Source: an uncultured Spartobacteria bacterium (GTDB lineage Bacteria > Verrucomicrobiota > Verrucomicrobiia > Chthoniobacterales > Chthoniobacteraceae). From it: 36,056 nucleotides of DNA. The notes beneath the pieces were generated by a model. It was given only the letters and a program-made list of their open reading frames with translations, ran no database searches and was not told the DNA's origin. The stretch's first letter is position 1; each line of letters begins with the position of its first letter. Shown here one piece after another: positions 29,515-36,056 of this stretch. The position numbers and the translations under genes are program-made. Location of the stretch: positions 1 to 36,056 of the forward strand of contig CAIURC010000079.1 in assembly GCA_903901425.1 (NCBI GenBank). Reading direction: 5' to 3'.

Positions 29515-31184
29515 GCCGGAGTCACCGGATCTTGGTGGTGGGCGGCGTGGCAGGCGGCGCCTCGGCGGCGGCCAAGGCGCGGCGCGAGGACGAGGGGGCT
29601 GAGATCCATGTGTTTGAGCGGGGACCCTACATTTCGTTTGCGAACTGCGGTTTGCCCTACCACATCGCCGGCGAGATTCAGGACCGGCAACAGTTGGTGG
29701 TGATGACTCCGGAGCGGTTCCTTGAACGGTCCCGCGTTTTTGCGCATGTCAACCACGAGGTGACCCGGATTGACCGTGCCGGGAAACGGATTTGGGTGCG
29801 TGGCCCCGGGGGGCAGGAACGCGAGGAACTGTACGACAAGTTGATCCTCAGCCAGGGGGCGCGGCCCCATGTGCCGGATCTCCCCGGTGTCCGGCTTCCG
29901 CATGTTTTCACGCTTCGGGACTTGGTCGACATGGACCGGATCATGGGCTGGCTGGACGGGATGCAGAGCGAGGAAGCAGTGGTGATTGGGGGTGGATTCA
30001 TCGGGTTGGAGATGGCGGAAGCGTTCCTGCACCGGGGGCTGGGAGTGACAGTGGTCGAACGCAACCCGCATCTGTTGCCGATCTTGGATACGGACATGGC
30101 GCTGCAGTTCCAGGACGGAGTAAAACACGACCGGCTGCGGTACCGGTTTGGAGCCGAGGTGAAAGGGTTTGAGGAGGGATGCGTGTGTTTGGGAGACGGG
30201 GAACGGCTCGAGGCGGGGGTGGTTTTGTTGAGTGCCGGCGTCCGGGCCGAGGTGGAACTGGCACGGGAAGCGGGTTTGGAAATTGGCAGGACGGGCGGGG
30301 TGCGCACCAACGGGCGGATGGAGACTTCGGATCCCGACATTTACGCGGTGGGAGACGCGGCGGAGACGATCCATGCCGTGACAGGAGCCAGGACGCGGAT
30401 GGCGTTGGCGGGTCCGGCCAACCGGCAGGGGCGCGTGGCGGGAGCGAATGCGGCGGGCGGGCACTTGAACTATCCCGGGGTCTTGGGAACGTCGATTGTC
30501 CGGCTGCTCCGGATGACGGTGGGGCTGACGGGGTTGAGTTCGAAACAGGCGGAGGCGGGCGGGTTCAGCACGTTCACCAGCGTGACCCGCGATGCCAGCC
30601 ATGCCCACTATTACCCGGGGTCAAAACCGGTGGTGATCAAACTGATCGCGGAGGAGGGGAGTGGACGGTTACTTGGGGCGCAGGTGGTGGGGGAAACAGG
30701 GGTGGACAAGCGGGTGGACGTGCTGGCAACCGCGATTGCCGCCCGGATGACGGTGTTCGATCTCGAAAACCTGGATCTGGCGTACTCGCCGCCGTTTGGG
30801 TCCGCGCAGGATCCGGTGAACATGGCGGGGTTTGTGGCCAGTCACATCGCGCGGGGAGACATCCGCACGGAGGCGCCGGAACTCTGGCGGCCCGGCGCCG
30901 AGTTTCTGCTGGATGTGCGTGATCCGGAGGAACTTGCGGAACACGGAAAACTGTCCGGTTCGGTGAACATCCCGTTTTCGGAGCTGCGGAACCGGGTGAA
31001 CGAGATTCCCCGGGACCGGCCGTTGGTGGTGTACTGCCAGAAAGGGCAGCGTGGGTATCTGGCGGTACGAGTTTTGATGGGGATGGGGTATGAGCAGGTG
31101 CGGAATCTGAGGGGGGGCTATTTGCAGGCGCGATTGAACGGTCTGGGGGGCGTCGGGAAGGGGACGGAGAACGGCCGAGATTGA
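29511..31184 (+). CDS. CoA-disulfide/persulfide reductase with C-terminal rhodanese
   Basis: A 557-residue FAD/NAD(P)H enzyme of the CoADR-RHD type. The FAD-binding start is RILVVGGVAGGASAAAKARR. The single redox-active Cys46 is in YISFANCGLPYHIAG, the CoA-disulfide reductase signature. The NAD(P)H site is VVIGGGFIGLEMAEAFLHRGL. The second FAD motif is IYAVGDAAE, and the dimerisation domain follows (TVGLTGLSSKQAEAGG, VIKLIAEEGSGRLLGAQVVGE). The C-terminal rhodanese (about 465-550) has FLLDVRDPEELAEHGKLSGS and VVYCQKGQRG, with Cys509. Known members reduce CoA-disulfide or CoA-persulfide and polysulfide. With the rhodanese-DUF2892 partner and the divergent ArsR regulator, a role in persulfide relay or sulfur stress is likely. 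It overlaps the preceding gene by four bases (ATGA). Confidence 0.93.
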   Translation: MSRSHRILVVGGVAGGASAAAKARREDEGAEIHVFERGPYISFANCGLPYHIAGEIQDRQQLVVMTPERFLERSRVFAHVNHEVTRIDRAGKRIWVRGPGGQEREELYDKLILSQGARPHVPDLPGVRLPHVFTLRDLVDMDRIMGWLDGMQSEEAVVIGGGFIGLEMAEAFLHRGLGVTVVERNPHLLPILDTDMALQFQDGVKHDRLRYRFGAEVKGFEEGCVCLGDGERLEAGVVLLSAGVRAEVELAREAGLEIGRTGGVRTNGRMETSDPDIYAVGDAAETIHAVTGARTRMALAGPANRQGRVAGANAAGGHLNYPGVLGTSIVRLLRMTVGLTGLSSKQAEAGGFSTFTSVTRDASHAHYYPGSKPVVIKLIAEEGSGRLLGAQVVGETGVDKRVDVLATAIAARMTVFDLENLDLAYSPPFGSAQDPVNMAGFVASHIARGDIRTEAPELWRPGAEFLLDVRDPEELAEHGKLSGSVNIPFSELRNRVNEIPRDRPLVVYCQKGQRGYLAVRVLMGMGYEQVRNLRGGYLQARLNGLGGVGKGTENGRD

Positions 31185-31232
31185 CCGGAGGGGGTGGGCG
31201 GTGCAGGGTATGGGGTTCAGGAAGGTACTGCC

Positions 31233-32225
31233 ATGAAAAAGACCCGGTTTGCTTTTGTTGGGTTCCGTCACTCGCACATTTTAGACCTGTTGGAGGGTGT
31301 GCGCGGACACGAGTTTACAGAACTGGTGGGGTGTTGTGAGGAGGATCCGGCTACCCGGGCGGCATTGAAGGAGGAAGGGCGTGTGTCCATCACGCACGAG
31401 AGCTTTGAAACGCTCTTGAAAGAGGTGCCGTGTGACGTGGTGGCGATTGGTGACTACTACGCCAAGCGGGGCGAACTGGTGAAAACGGCGCTCCGTGCGG
31501 GCAAACACGTTTTGTCGGACAAACCGCTCTGCACCACGCTCGAACAGCAGGCGGAGATTGAGCGCTTGGCGTCGGAACAGGGCCTGCTGGTGGGGCTGCA
31601 ACTCGATTGCCGAGGCTACGGCGCATGGCGTTCCCTTCGGGAACTGGTGCGCAGTGGCCGGATCGGAGAGGTGTGCACGATGTATGTGGGGGGACAGCAT
31701 CCGCTCCTCGCCGGGACCCGCCCCGGCTGGTATTTCGAGCCCGGAATGCACGGGGGCACGCTGAACGACATCGGAATTCATGCGCTCGACTTTATTCCAT
31801 GGATGACCGGTCTGGACTGGGCCGGGGTGCCGGTGGCCAGGAGTTGGAATGGCAAGGCCAAGTTTGCGCCCCATTTCCATGACTGCGCCCAGATGATGGG
31901 CCGGCTCACCAACGGGGCCGGCGTGCTCGGCGATTTTTCCTATCTCGCTCCGGACCAGCTTGGGTACCGCCTTCCGTACTACTGGAAGGTGGTGATCCAC
32001 GGAACCAAGGGCATGGCCGAAACGCACCTCAACGCGAGTCAAATCCAGTGCATCATGGATGACGCCTCCACGCCGGAGATCCTCGACGTCCTGCCTGCCA
32101 CTCCCCGCGCTTACCTCAACGATTTCCTGTCTGAACTGATCGGGAACCGCGTGGACCTGACCACTGCAGACGCATTGCGTGCGTCCCGTCTGGCTCTCGA
32201 GGTCCAGGCTCGCGCCGTCTCCTGA
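31233..32225 (+). CDS. Gfo/Idh/MocA-family oxidoreductase
   Basis: A 330-residue NAD(P)-dependent dehydrogenase-like protein. The N-terminal Rossmann fold reads KKTRFAFVGFRHSHILDLLEG, with the dinucleotide loop altered to GFRHSH rather than GxGxxG. CDVVAIGDYYAKRGELVKTALRAGKHVLSDKPLCTT carries the family's lysine-containing DKP motif. The C-terminal domain has GTLNDIGIHALDFIPWMTGLDW, with the DIGxHxxD-type active-site segment. Substrate unknown; relatives oxidise or reduce sugars and inositols. The open frame begins at 31194, but the ATG at 31233 has AGGAAGG eight bases 5' and directly precedes the Rossmann strand. It lies 48 bases after the reductase gene; a functional link is uncertain. Confidence 0.88.
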   Translation: MKKTRFAFVGFRHSHILDLLEGVRGHEFTELVGCCEEDPATRAALKEEGRVSITHESFETLLKEVPCDVVAIGDYYAKRGELVKTALRAGKHVLSDKPLCTTLEQQAEIERLASEQGLLVGLQLDCRGYGAWRSLRELVRSGRIGEVCTMYVGGQHPLLAGTRPGWYFEPGMHGGTLNDIGIHALDFIPWMTGLDWAGVPVARSWNGKAKFAPHFHDCAQMMGRLTNGAGVLGDFSYLAPDQLGYRLPYYWKVVIHGTKGMAETHLNASQIQCIMDDASTPEILDVLPATPRAYLNDFLSELIGNRVDLTTADALRASRLALEVQARAVS

Positions 32226-32394
32226 AAAAACGGGCGTGTCTCCCGGCGGATCGCTCTGAAACACCGGATCAGGGAAGGCTAGCAAACCAATCTTGGGAAA
32301 CCGGCCCTCGGCAACTTCCGGAACTTGTTTTGACTCGGCTGATCCGAGTCGGGCTGGCTATCAATGGAAGCATGCCACCCACTTTTTCGCCGGA

Positions 32395-33285
32395 ATGAGT
32401 GTGTCTCTGAATCAGGCCATGAGTTGGATCCGGGGCGCGGCCCGCGCAATCCGCCACCTTCCGTTTTTGGAAAAGGCGGAGTTCCTCTGGCGTTTGCTGC
32501 GCCCCGCTTACCTCGCGCTCTTGAAACTTTCCGGCTCTGGGGTCGCCGTGCGCTTGGGTGGAGCCTGTCCGGTACGGATGCCTCCCGAGTATGTTGGCGG
32601 CGACTGGGAGGATTACGAGCCGTGCACATTCAGGCTGCTTGCGGAATGGGGGGCCGCACATCCTGCCGGCCTCGTTCTGGATATTGGTTCCTCCATTGGT
32701 GTTTTCACACTGGCTGCGCTGGAGACTGCACCGGATGTCCGCGCGGTGGCGTTTGATGCCGATCTCCCGAGCCTCCTTGCGGTCCGACGGATGACCCGTT
32801 TCTCCGAATCCCATGGTCGACTGACCGAGGTGTACGGTCTCGTCTCGGAGGAACATCAGACCGGCCTCGCGATTGAAGAGGCAACCAGCGCCGCGAAGCG
32901 CCTGCTGGAGCAACAGCATGGTAAACCCGCATCCACCCGGTATGTGACCATTCTGGACGCGCCCGGTTCCGGTACCCCCGTCAACAGCATCGACGGTCTA
33001 TTCGCGGCTCATTTCCGAGAGCCCATCCCGGTTTTGATGAAGATCGACGTGGAGGGGGCTGAACTTCTGGTGCTGCGCGGTGCACAGAGGTTCCTTGCGG
33101 CGCTTTCGCCAACTCTGATTCTAAGTGTGCATCCGGCAACGCTTCCGGAGTACGGCCACACTGTGGAAGACGTCCGTCAGTTTCTCATCGAACACGGCTA
33201 CTCCATTTCCCTGGAAGGCAGCGATCACGAGGAACACTGGTGGTGTACAAAGCCTGATTTAACGAATCGGCATCAGCCGGAGTAA
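32395..33285 (+). CDS. FkbM-family methyltransferase
   Basis: A 296-residue SAM-dependent methyltransferase of the FkbM type. The SAM-binding motif I is LVLDIGSSIGVFTLAALETAP, followed by VRAVAFDADLPSLLAVRR. The family C-terminal motif is seen at PVNSIDGLFA and PVLMKIDVEGAELLVLRGAQRFL, then PTLILSVHPATLPEYGH. The first ~75 residues form a basic and hydrophobic helical lead-in. FkbM enzymes O-methylate sugars or small metabolites; the acceptor here cannot be told. The start is uncertain: the ATG at 32395 is chosen, with ATG 32419 (MSWIRG) and the open-frame start at 32293 as alternatives, none with a good Shine-Dalgarno. The 169-bp gap before it shows no clear element. Confidence 0.85.
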   Translation: MSVSLNQAMSWIRGAARAIRHLPFLEKAEFLWRLLRPAYLALLKLSGSGVAVRLGGACPVRMPPEYVGGDWEDYEPCTFRLLAEWGAAHPAGLVLDIGSSIGVFTLAALETAPDVRAVAFDADLPSLLAVRRMTRFSESHGRLTEVYGLVSEEHQTGLAIEEATSAAKRLLEQQHGKPASTRYVTILDAPGSGTPVNSIDGLFAAHFREPIPVLMKIDVEGAELLVLRGAQRFLAALSPTLILSVHPATLPEYGHTVEDVRQFLIEHGYSISLEGSDHEEHWWCTKPDLTNRHQPE

Positions 33286-33469
33286 CCCCGCCCCATCGGA
33301 GGCGCCCGACGGCCAAACCGCAGACCTCCAATCTCCTGAGCAGCAGCTGAAAAGGAAAGTCACACCGCAGGTCCCAGCTGGTTCTTTTTTCTTACCAGTG
33401 CTTCGCCGTTCTTTTCGGTGAAAATCCAGCGCACCCTCCTCGGAACCCAGACGTCCGAAGAATCAAACC

Positions 33470-34645
33470 ATGAAATCCTCCCTCTTCTCCCTGTTCGCTT
33501 TTCTGGCGCACGCCGTCTTTGCGGCAGAGCCATTTCTTGAAAAGCAGGACCTTTTTCTCCCGAACCAAGATCCCGCATACAACCTCTACCGGATCCCGGG
33601 GATCGTAGTCACCGCCAAGGGGACCGTGCTGTCATGGTGCGAGGCCCGTAAGGGCGACGGCGATTGGGCAGATATCCGGGTTTTGGTCCGCCGATCCACT
33701 GACGAAGGCCGGACCTGGGATTCGCCCAGAAAGGTGGCCGAAGTTTCGGGCCCAATCCGGCGCAGCCCGGTGGCGCCCAAATCGAAAGACCCAGCCAAGA
33801 CAGAGATCACCTACAACAACCCTGTGCTCATTGCGGACCGCGATGGGTCCGTTCACATGCTCTTCTGCCTCGAATACGAACGGGCCTTTCATCAGGTGAG
33901 CCGGGACGACGGTGTTTCCTGGTCCAACCCGGTCGAGATCACGCCCGTGTTCGAGGCTTTCCGCAAAGACATCGACTGGAAGGTGCTCGCCACGGGACCA
34001 GGGCACGCCATTCAACTCCGGACGGGACGCCTCGTTGTGCCGGTCTGGCTTTCGTCCTCCGGAGCGCATCGGCCAAGTGTGACTGCCACCATTTTCAGCG
34101 ACGACCACGGGGCAACGTGGCAGTCGGGCAAGGTTGCCGTCCCCAACACGCCCGAGACCGTCAACCCAAACGAGACCGCTGCGCTCGAACTGGCCGACGG
34201 CCGGGTCCTGCTGAACGTCCGGAGCGAGTCCGGGGCAAACCGCCGCATTGTCACGACGAGCCCTGACGGCGCCACGGGCTGGACCCGGCCCGAGTTCGAC
34301 CCGGCGCTGCTCGAGCCCATCTGCAAGGCGGCTCTTACCCGGTACCAGCACAACAGTCAGAGCCTTTTGCTCTTCTCCAACCCGGACACGCTCGACGCCC
34401 GCCGGCCAGGGGCCGAACCCAAACCCGGCGAATCCCGGGCCCGCAAAAACCTGAGCGTGAAGATCAGCCGCGACGAAGGCCGGACATGGCCGGTCAACAA
34501 ACTCCTCCAGCCCGGTTCCAGCGCCTACTCGGATCTGGCCGTGACACACTCCGGAACGATCCTTTGTTTCTACGAACGGGAATCTTCGCTGACTCTGGCC
34601 AGGTTCAATCTGGAGTGGCTTGAAAGTTCCAACCCGAAGCCCTGA
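33470..34645 (+). CDS. Secreted exo-alpha-sialidase (GH33-like)
   Basis: A 391-residue sialidase with a signal peptide (MKSSLFSLFAFLAHAVFAA), predicted to release terminal sialic acid from glycoconjugates outside the cytoplasm. It has the six-bladed propeller marks: the YRIPGI motif carrying the first catalytic Arg; the acid/base Asp region CEARKGDGDWADI; Asp-boxes STDEGRTW, SRDDGVSW, SDDHGATW and SRDEGRTW; NETAALELADGRVLLNVRSESG with the Glu and second Arg region; and SAYSDLAV with the nucleophile Tyr. GAAGAA lies seven bases before the ATG. With the sulfatase it suggests use of mucin-like or other sulfated and sialylated glycans, but no local transport or catabolic genes are present. The 184-bp gap before it holds only a weak stem near 33407-33429. 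Confidence 0.92.
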   Translation: MKSSLFSLFAFLAHAVFAAEPFLEKQDLFLPNQDPAYNLYRIPGIVVTAKGTVLSWCEARKGDGDWADIRVLVRRSTDEGRTWDSPRKVAEVSGPIRRSPVAPKSKDPAKTEITYNNPVLIADRDGSVHMLFCLEYERAFHQVSRDDGVSWSNPVEITPVFEAFRKDIDWKVLATGPGHAIQLRTGRLVVPVWLSSSGAHRPSVTATIFSDDHGATWQSGKVAVPNTPETVNPNETAALELADGRVLLNVRSESGANRRIVTTSPDGATGWTRPEFDPALLEPICKAALTRYQHNSQSLLLFSNPDTLDARRPGAEPKPGESRARKNLSVKISRDEGRTWPVNKLLQPGSSAYSDLAVTHSGTILCFYERESSLTLARFNLEWLESSNPKP

Positions 34646-34705
34646 ACCGGGAGACGAAGGGCGCCGGATGGGCGGTTGTTGAAGAGCCGTACGTGTTCTG
34701 TGGAT

Positions 34706-35443
34706 TCACGGGTTCCAAAGCCGTGCCAGCGCCTCTTGCACAGCGGGATCGTGCTGCTTCAATTCCGAGCGTACAAACGGATAGAAATCGTTGCCGACAA
34801 AATACGCCTCTGAGTTCTCGGCAAAGTACTCTGCCACGGAGCGCATGCCGTAGGCGCGCTCCACGGAGTCTGGGCGTCCCCTGCCGTTGCGGCGGGCGAC
34901 TTTTTCGTAGGAACCGCTGGCTTTTGCTGCCGCGTAGAGTGCGAGCAATCCCGCATTTTTGAAGCCATCTGGCAAAACCCGATCATGGTAGGCGTGGCTG
35001 AGTTCATGGAACGCCACGTTCGGCATCCGGGTCATTTCCTGCTCGAAGATGGCAGTGTTGGTGAACTCCACCCCCTTGGCCATTGCCGGGTCCCGCCCGT
35101 GCTCGCGCAGCCATTGCGCTCCGGGATGGTACTCGGCTCGTTGCGGGGTTCCGGGGTAGGGCGGACTGAAATACAACGGCACTTTCCGCAGTTCAGTCAC
35201 TGCGGCCGGAGGCACCAGTCGGACGATTTCCTCGAGCTGTTTTTGAAGAAGCTCGATGGCTCGCTGCGTCACGGAGGCATCCTTTTGGAGCAGGTCCGGG
35301 TGAACGTGCAGTTTCCATCCCGTCAACTCGCGCACCTCCCGCGGCGCAGGATCCTCCGCCGCAAGCCGGGGGTATGGAGCGACTCCCAGGAGCAGCATCC
35401 ACAGCCATGGAGGAGAGAACCAGCCGAGTGACGGCACACGCAT
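34706..35443 (-). CDS. Secreted HExxH zinc metallopeptidase-like protein
   Basis: A 245-residue exported protein with a signal peptide (MRVPSLGWFSPPWLWMLLLG, ending RLAA). The zinc-binding motif HELSH is at residues 146-150 within NVAFHELSHAYHDRVLP. A downstream acidic segment, SVAEYFAENSEAYFVGNDFYPF, could give the third, glutamate ligand, making it a gluzincin. The arrangement, with YFAENSEAYF after HExxH, recalls the anthrax lethal factor-like (ATLF-like) fold; the family assignment is tentative. The N-terminal part (VHPDLL, QLEEIVRLVPPAAVTELRKVPLYFS) looks like the partner domain seen in such proteins. ATGs at 35461 and 35452 are alternatives; 35443 gives the best signal peptide. It is convergent with the sialidase gene, with a 60-base gap. 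Confidence 0.78.
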   Translation of the reverse strand: MRVPSLGWFSPPWLWMLLLGVAPYPRLAAEDPAPREVRELTGWKLHVHPDLLQKDASVTQRAIELLQKQLEEIVRLVPPAAVTELRKVPLYFSPPYPGTPQRAEYHPGAQWLREHGRDPAMAKGVEFTNTAIFEQEMTRMPNVAFHELSHAYHDRVLPDGFKNAGLLALYAAAKASGSYEKVARRNGRGRPDSVERAYGMRSVAEYFAENSEAYFVGNDFYPFVRSELKQHDPAVQEALARLWNP

Positions 35444-35461
35444 GAATCCCATGTACCACAC

Positions 35462-35700
35462 AGGCCAAGGGCTTTCTGCAAGAAAGAGCCGTTTGGGACC
35501 GGTGGATCCCTTGTGGCATCAGGAGCCTGAAATTTCCCGATTCCCATGCGCCGGCGTGCCGGATCGTCGCCGCCGTTTGGATGCCGATGCGGGGGGCACC
35601 GAATGATCCGCGGAGGAACGCCCTGTTCCGCCGTGGAATGTCTGAGTTCCTTCCAGGAACCAAACGCGCTGTGTTCGTTGAGCAAAACGGATGGGCTGGA
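35462..35700. other. Non-coding stretch with GTTCC/GGAAC motifs
   Basis: No gene is supported. Small inverted motifs recur: GTTCC-N4-GGAA (35625-35637), GTTCC-TTCCA-GGAAC (35646-35660), and one more at the border of the next repeat (GTTCCCGGAGGGAAC, 35703-35717). The second and third are followed by CAA-CG-like bases, so they look like diverged copies of one sequence. Short open frames here appear to be by-products of high GC. Confidence 0.4.
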
Positions 35701-36001
35701 ATGTTCCCGGAGGGAACCAAGCGGGTAGCCGGTCGGTGGCGCGCCACCACCGGAAACAGAGCAAAGCACGGATTCACCCCGGAAGGGGTGACAGAGGCGG
35801 GGAAGTGGAGAGCGGGTATTCCAACCCGTTTTTTGGGGGGACGGCAGATCGGAATGTGCGCCCCTGCTTTTTGACACGCTGCAGGATGCGTTGCAGCCGC
35901 TTCGATCCCTGCCGGGATCGCGCGTTATTTTGCGAAGCGATCCGGTGGTGGCGCGAAGCGCGCCACCGACCGGCTAACGGCTGTGTTCTCTCCGGGAACA
36001 T
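35701..36001. repeat. Palindromic repeat element with ~55-bp inverted ends
   Basis: The left arm (35701-35753) and right arm (35942-36001) are imperfect inverted copies. Both contain GTTCCCGGAG, TAGCCGGTCGGTGGCGCG and CACCACCGG; the right arm has extra bases (an added GCGCTTCG stretch). The ~190-bp core has further hairpins: CACCCC-GGAA-GGGGTG (35775-35790) and GATCCC-TGCC-GGGATC (35904-35919), the latter nested in CGCTTCG...CGAAGCG. No transposase is present. It looks like a non-autonomous or REP-like intergenic repeat, and its reverse translation resembles spurious short ORFs I associate with Verrucomicrobiota genomes. That recollection is weak evidence. Confidence 0.6.
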
Positions 36002-36041
36002 GAAGGCTGTCTTGGGCGCATTGAGGCTGTCTGGAGCGCAT
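36002..36041 (+). repeat. Two ~20-bp tandem repeats at the window edge
   Basis: GAAGGCTGTCTTGGGCGCAT (36002-36021) is followed at 36023-36041 by GAGGCTGTCTGGAGCGCAT, with a few differences. They abut the right arm of the inverted repeat element and may continue past the window. Confidence 0.6.
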
Positions 36042-36056
36042 ATTCCGGGAAAGCCG

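Noticed and set aside
35323-36001. Several short open frames at the right edge
   Set aside because: They overlap inverted repeats, occur on both strands, and show no domain, start context or codon pattern.

Overview
The window looks like chromosomal DNA from a GC-rich member of the Verrucomicrobiota, or at least the PVC group. This rests on gene content, since no rRNA or tRNA is present. The markers are a PSCyt1/PSCyt2/PSD1 cytochrome-type protein next to a DUF1501 protein, a PVC-type CxxCH heme protein with an SGNH-like N-terminus and a beta-propeller, a large CotH/lamin-tail surface protein, a secreted sulfatase, a sialidase, a one-domain PUR-like nucleic acid binding protein, and DapL-type lysine/peptidoglycan synthesis.

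Layout. 1-4.6 kb: housekeeping genes trpS (cut by the left edge), a PUR-like protein, a convergent lytic transglycosylase and priA. 4.7-8.7 kb: a secreted formylglycine-type sulfatase, then a cobalamin riboswitch and a BtuB-like TonB receptor. 9.0-12.2 kb: dapL on the minus strand, divergent from rluD, which overlaps a family 4 uracil-DNA glycosylase gene. 12.2-13.3 kb: a repeat-rich stretch with an unrecognised gene. 13.4-19.9 kb: a minus-strand set reading IclR regulator, PSD1 protein, DUF1501 protein, TIM-barrel isomerase-like protein, with a perfect LacI-type palindrome at its head. 20.0-28.2 kb: the 1524-residue CotH/lamin-tail protein (minus) and the 1074-residue PVC heme protein (plus), divergently arranged. 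28.2-31.2 kb: an ArsR-type regulator divergent from a two-gene rhodanese-DUF2892 / CoA-disulfide reductase-rhodanese operon, probably for sulfane sulfur handling. 31.2-35.5 kb: a Gfo/Idh/MocA oxidoreductase, an FkbM methyltransferase, a sialidase and a secreted HExxH metallopeptidase. 35.5 kb to the end: non-coding DNA with inverted and direct repeats.

The most unusual pattern is five tandem arrays with a 9-bp period. Four lie inside reading frames and encode exact tripeptide repeats (VAP, DSK, GPN, AMG); one lies between genes. Three of the five share a GTCC(A/T)T core when read on the appropriate strand, a fourth (AMG) is a near variant, and a row of degenerate GTCCATnnn units adjoins the GPN array. 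They look like repeated expansions of related nonamer seeds. Other points of interest are the cobalamin riboswitch with a hairpin abutting the start codon, the cre-like palindrome at the IclR start, and a promoter that would give a nearly leaderless rhodanese mRNA.

All calls come from reading the sequence by eye. Family names are recognised from motifs, not from database searches, and residue positions for large domains are approximate.
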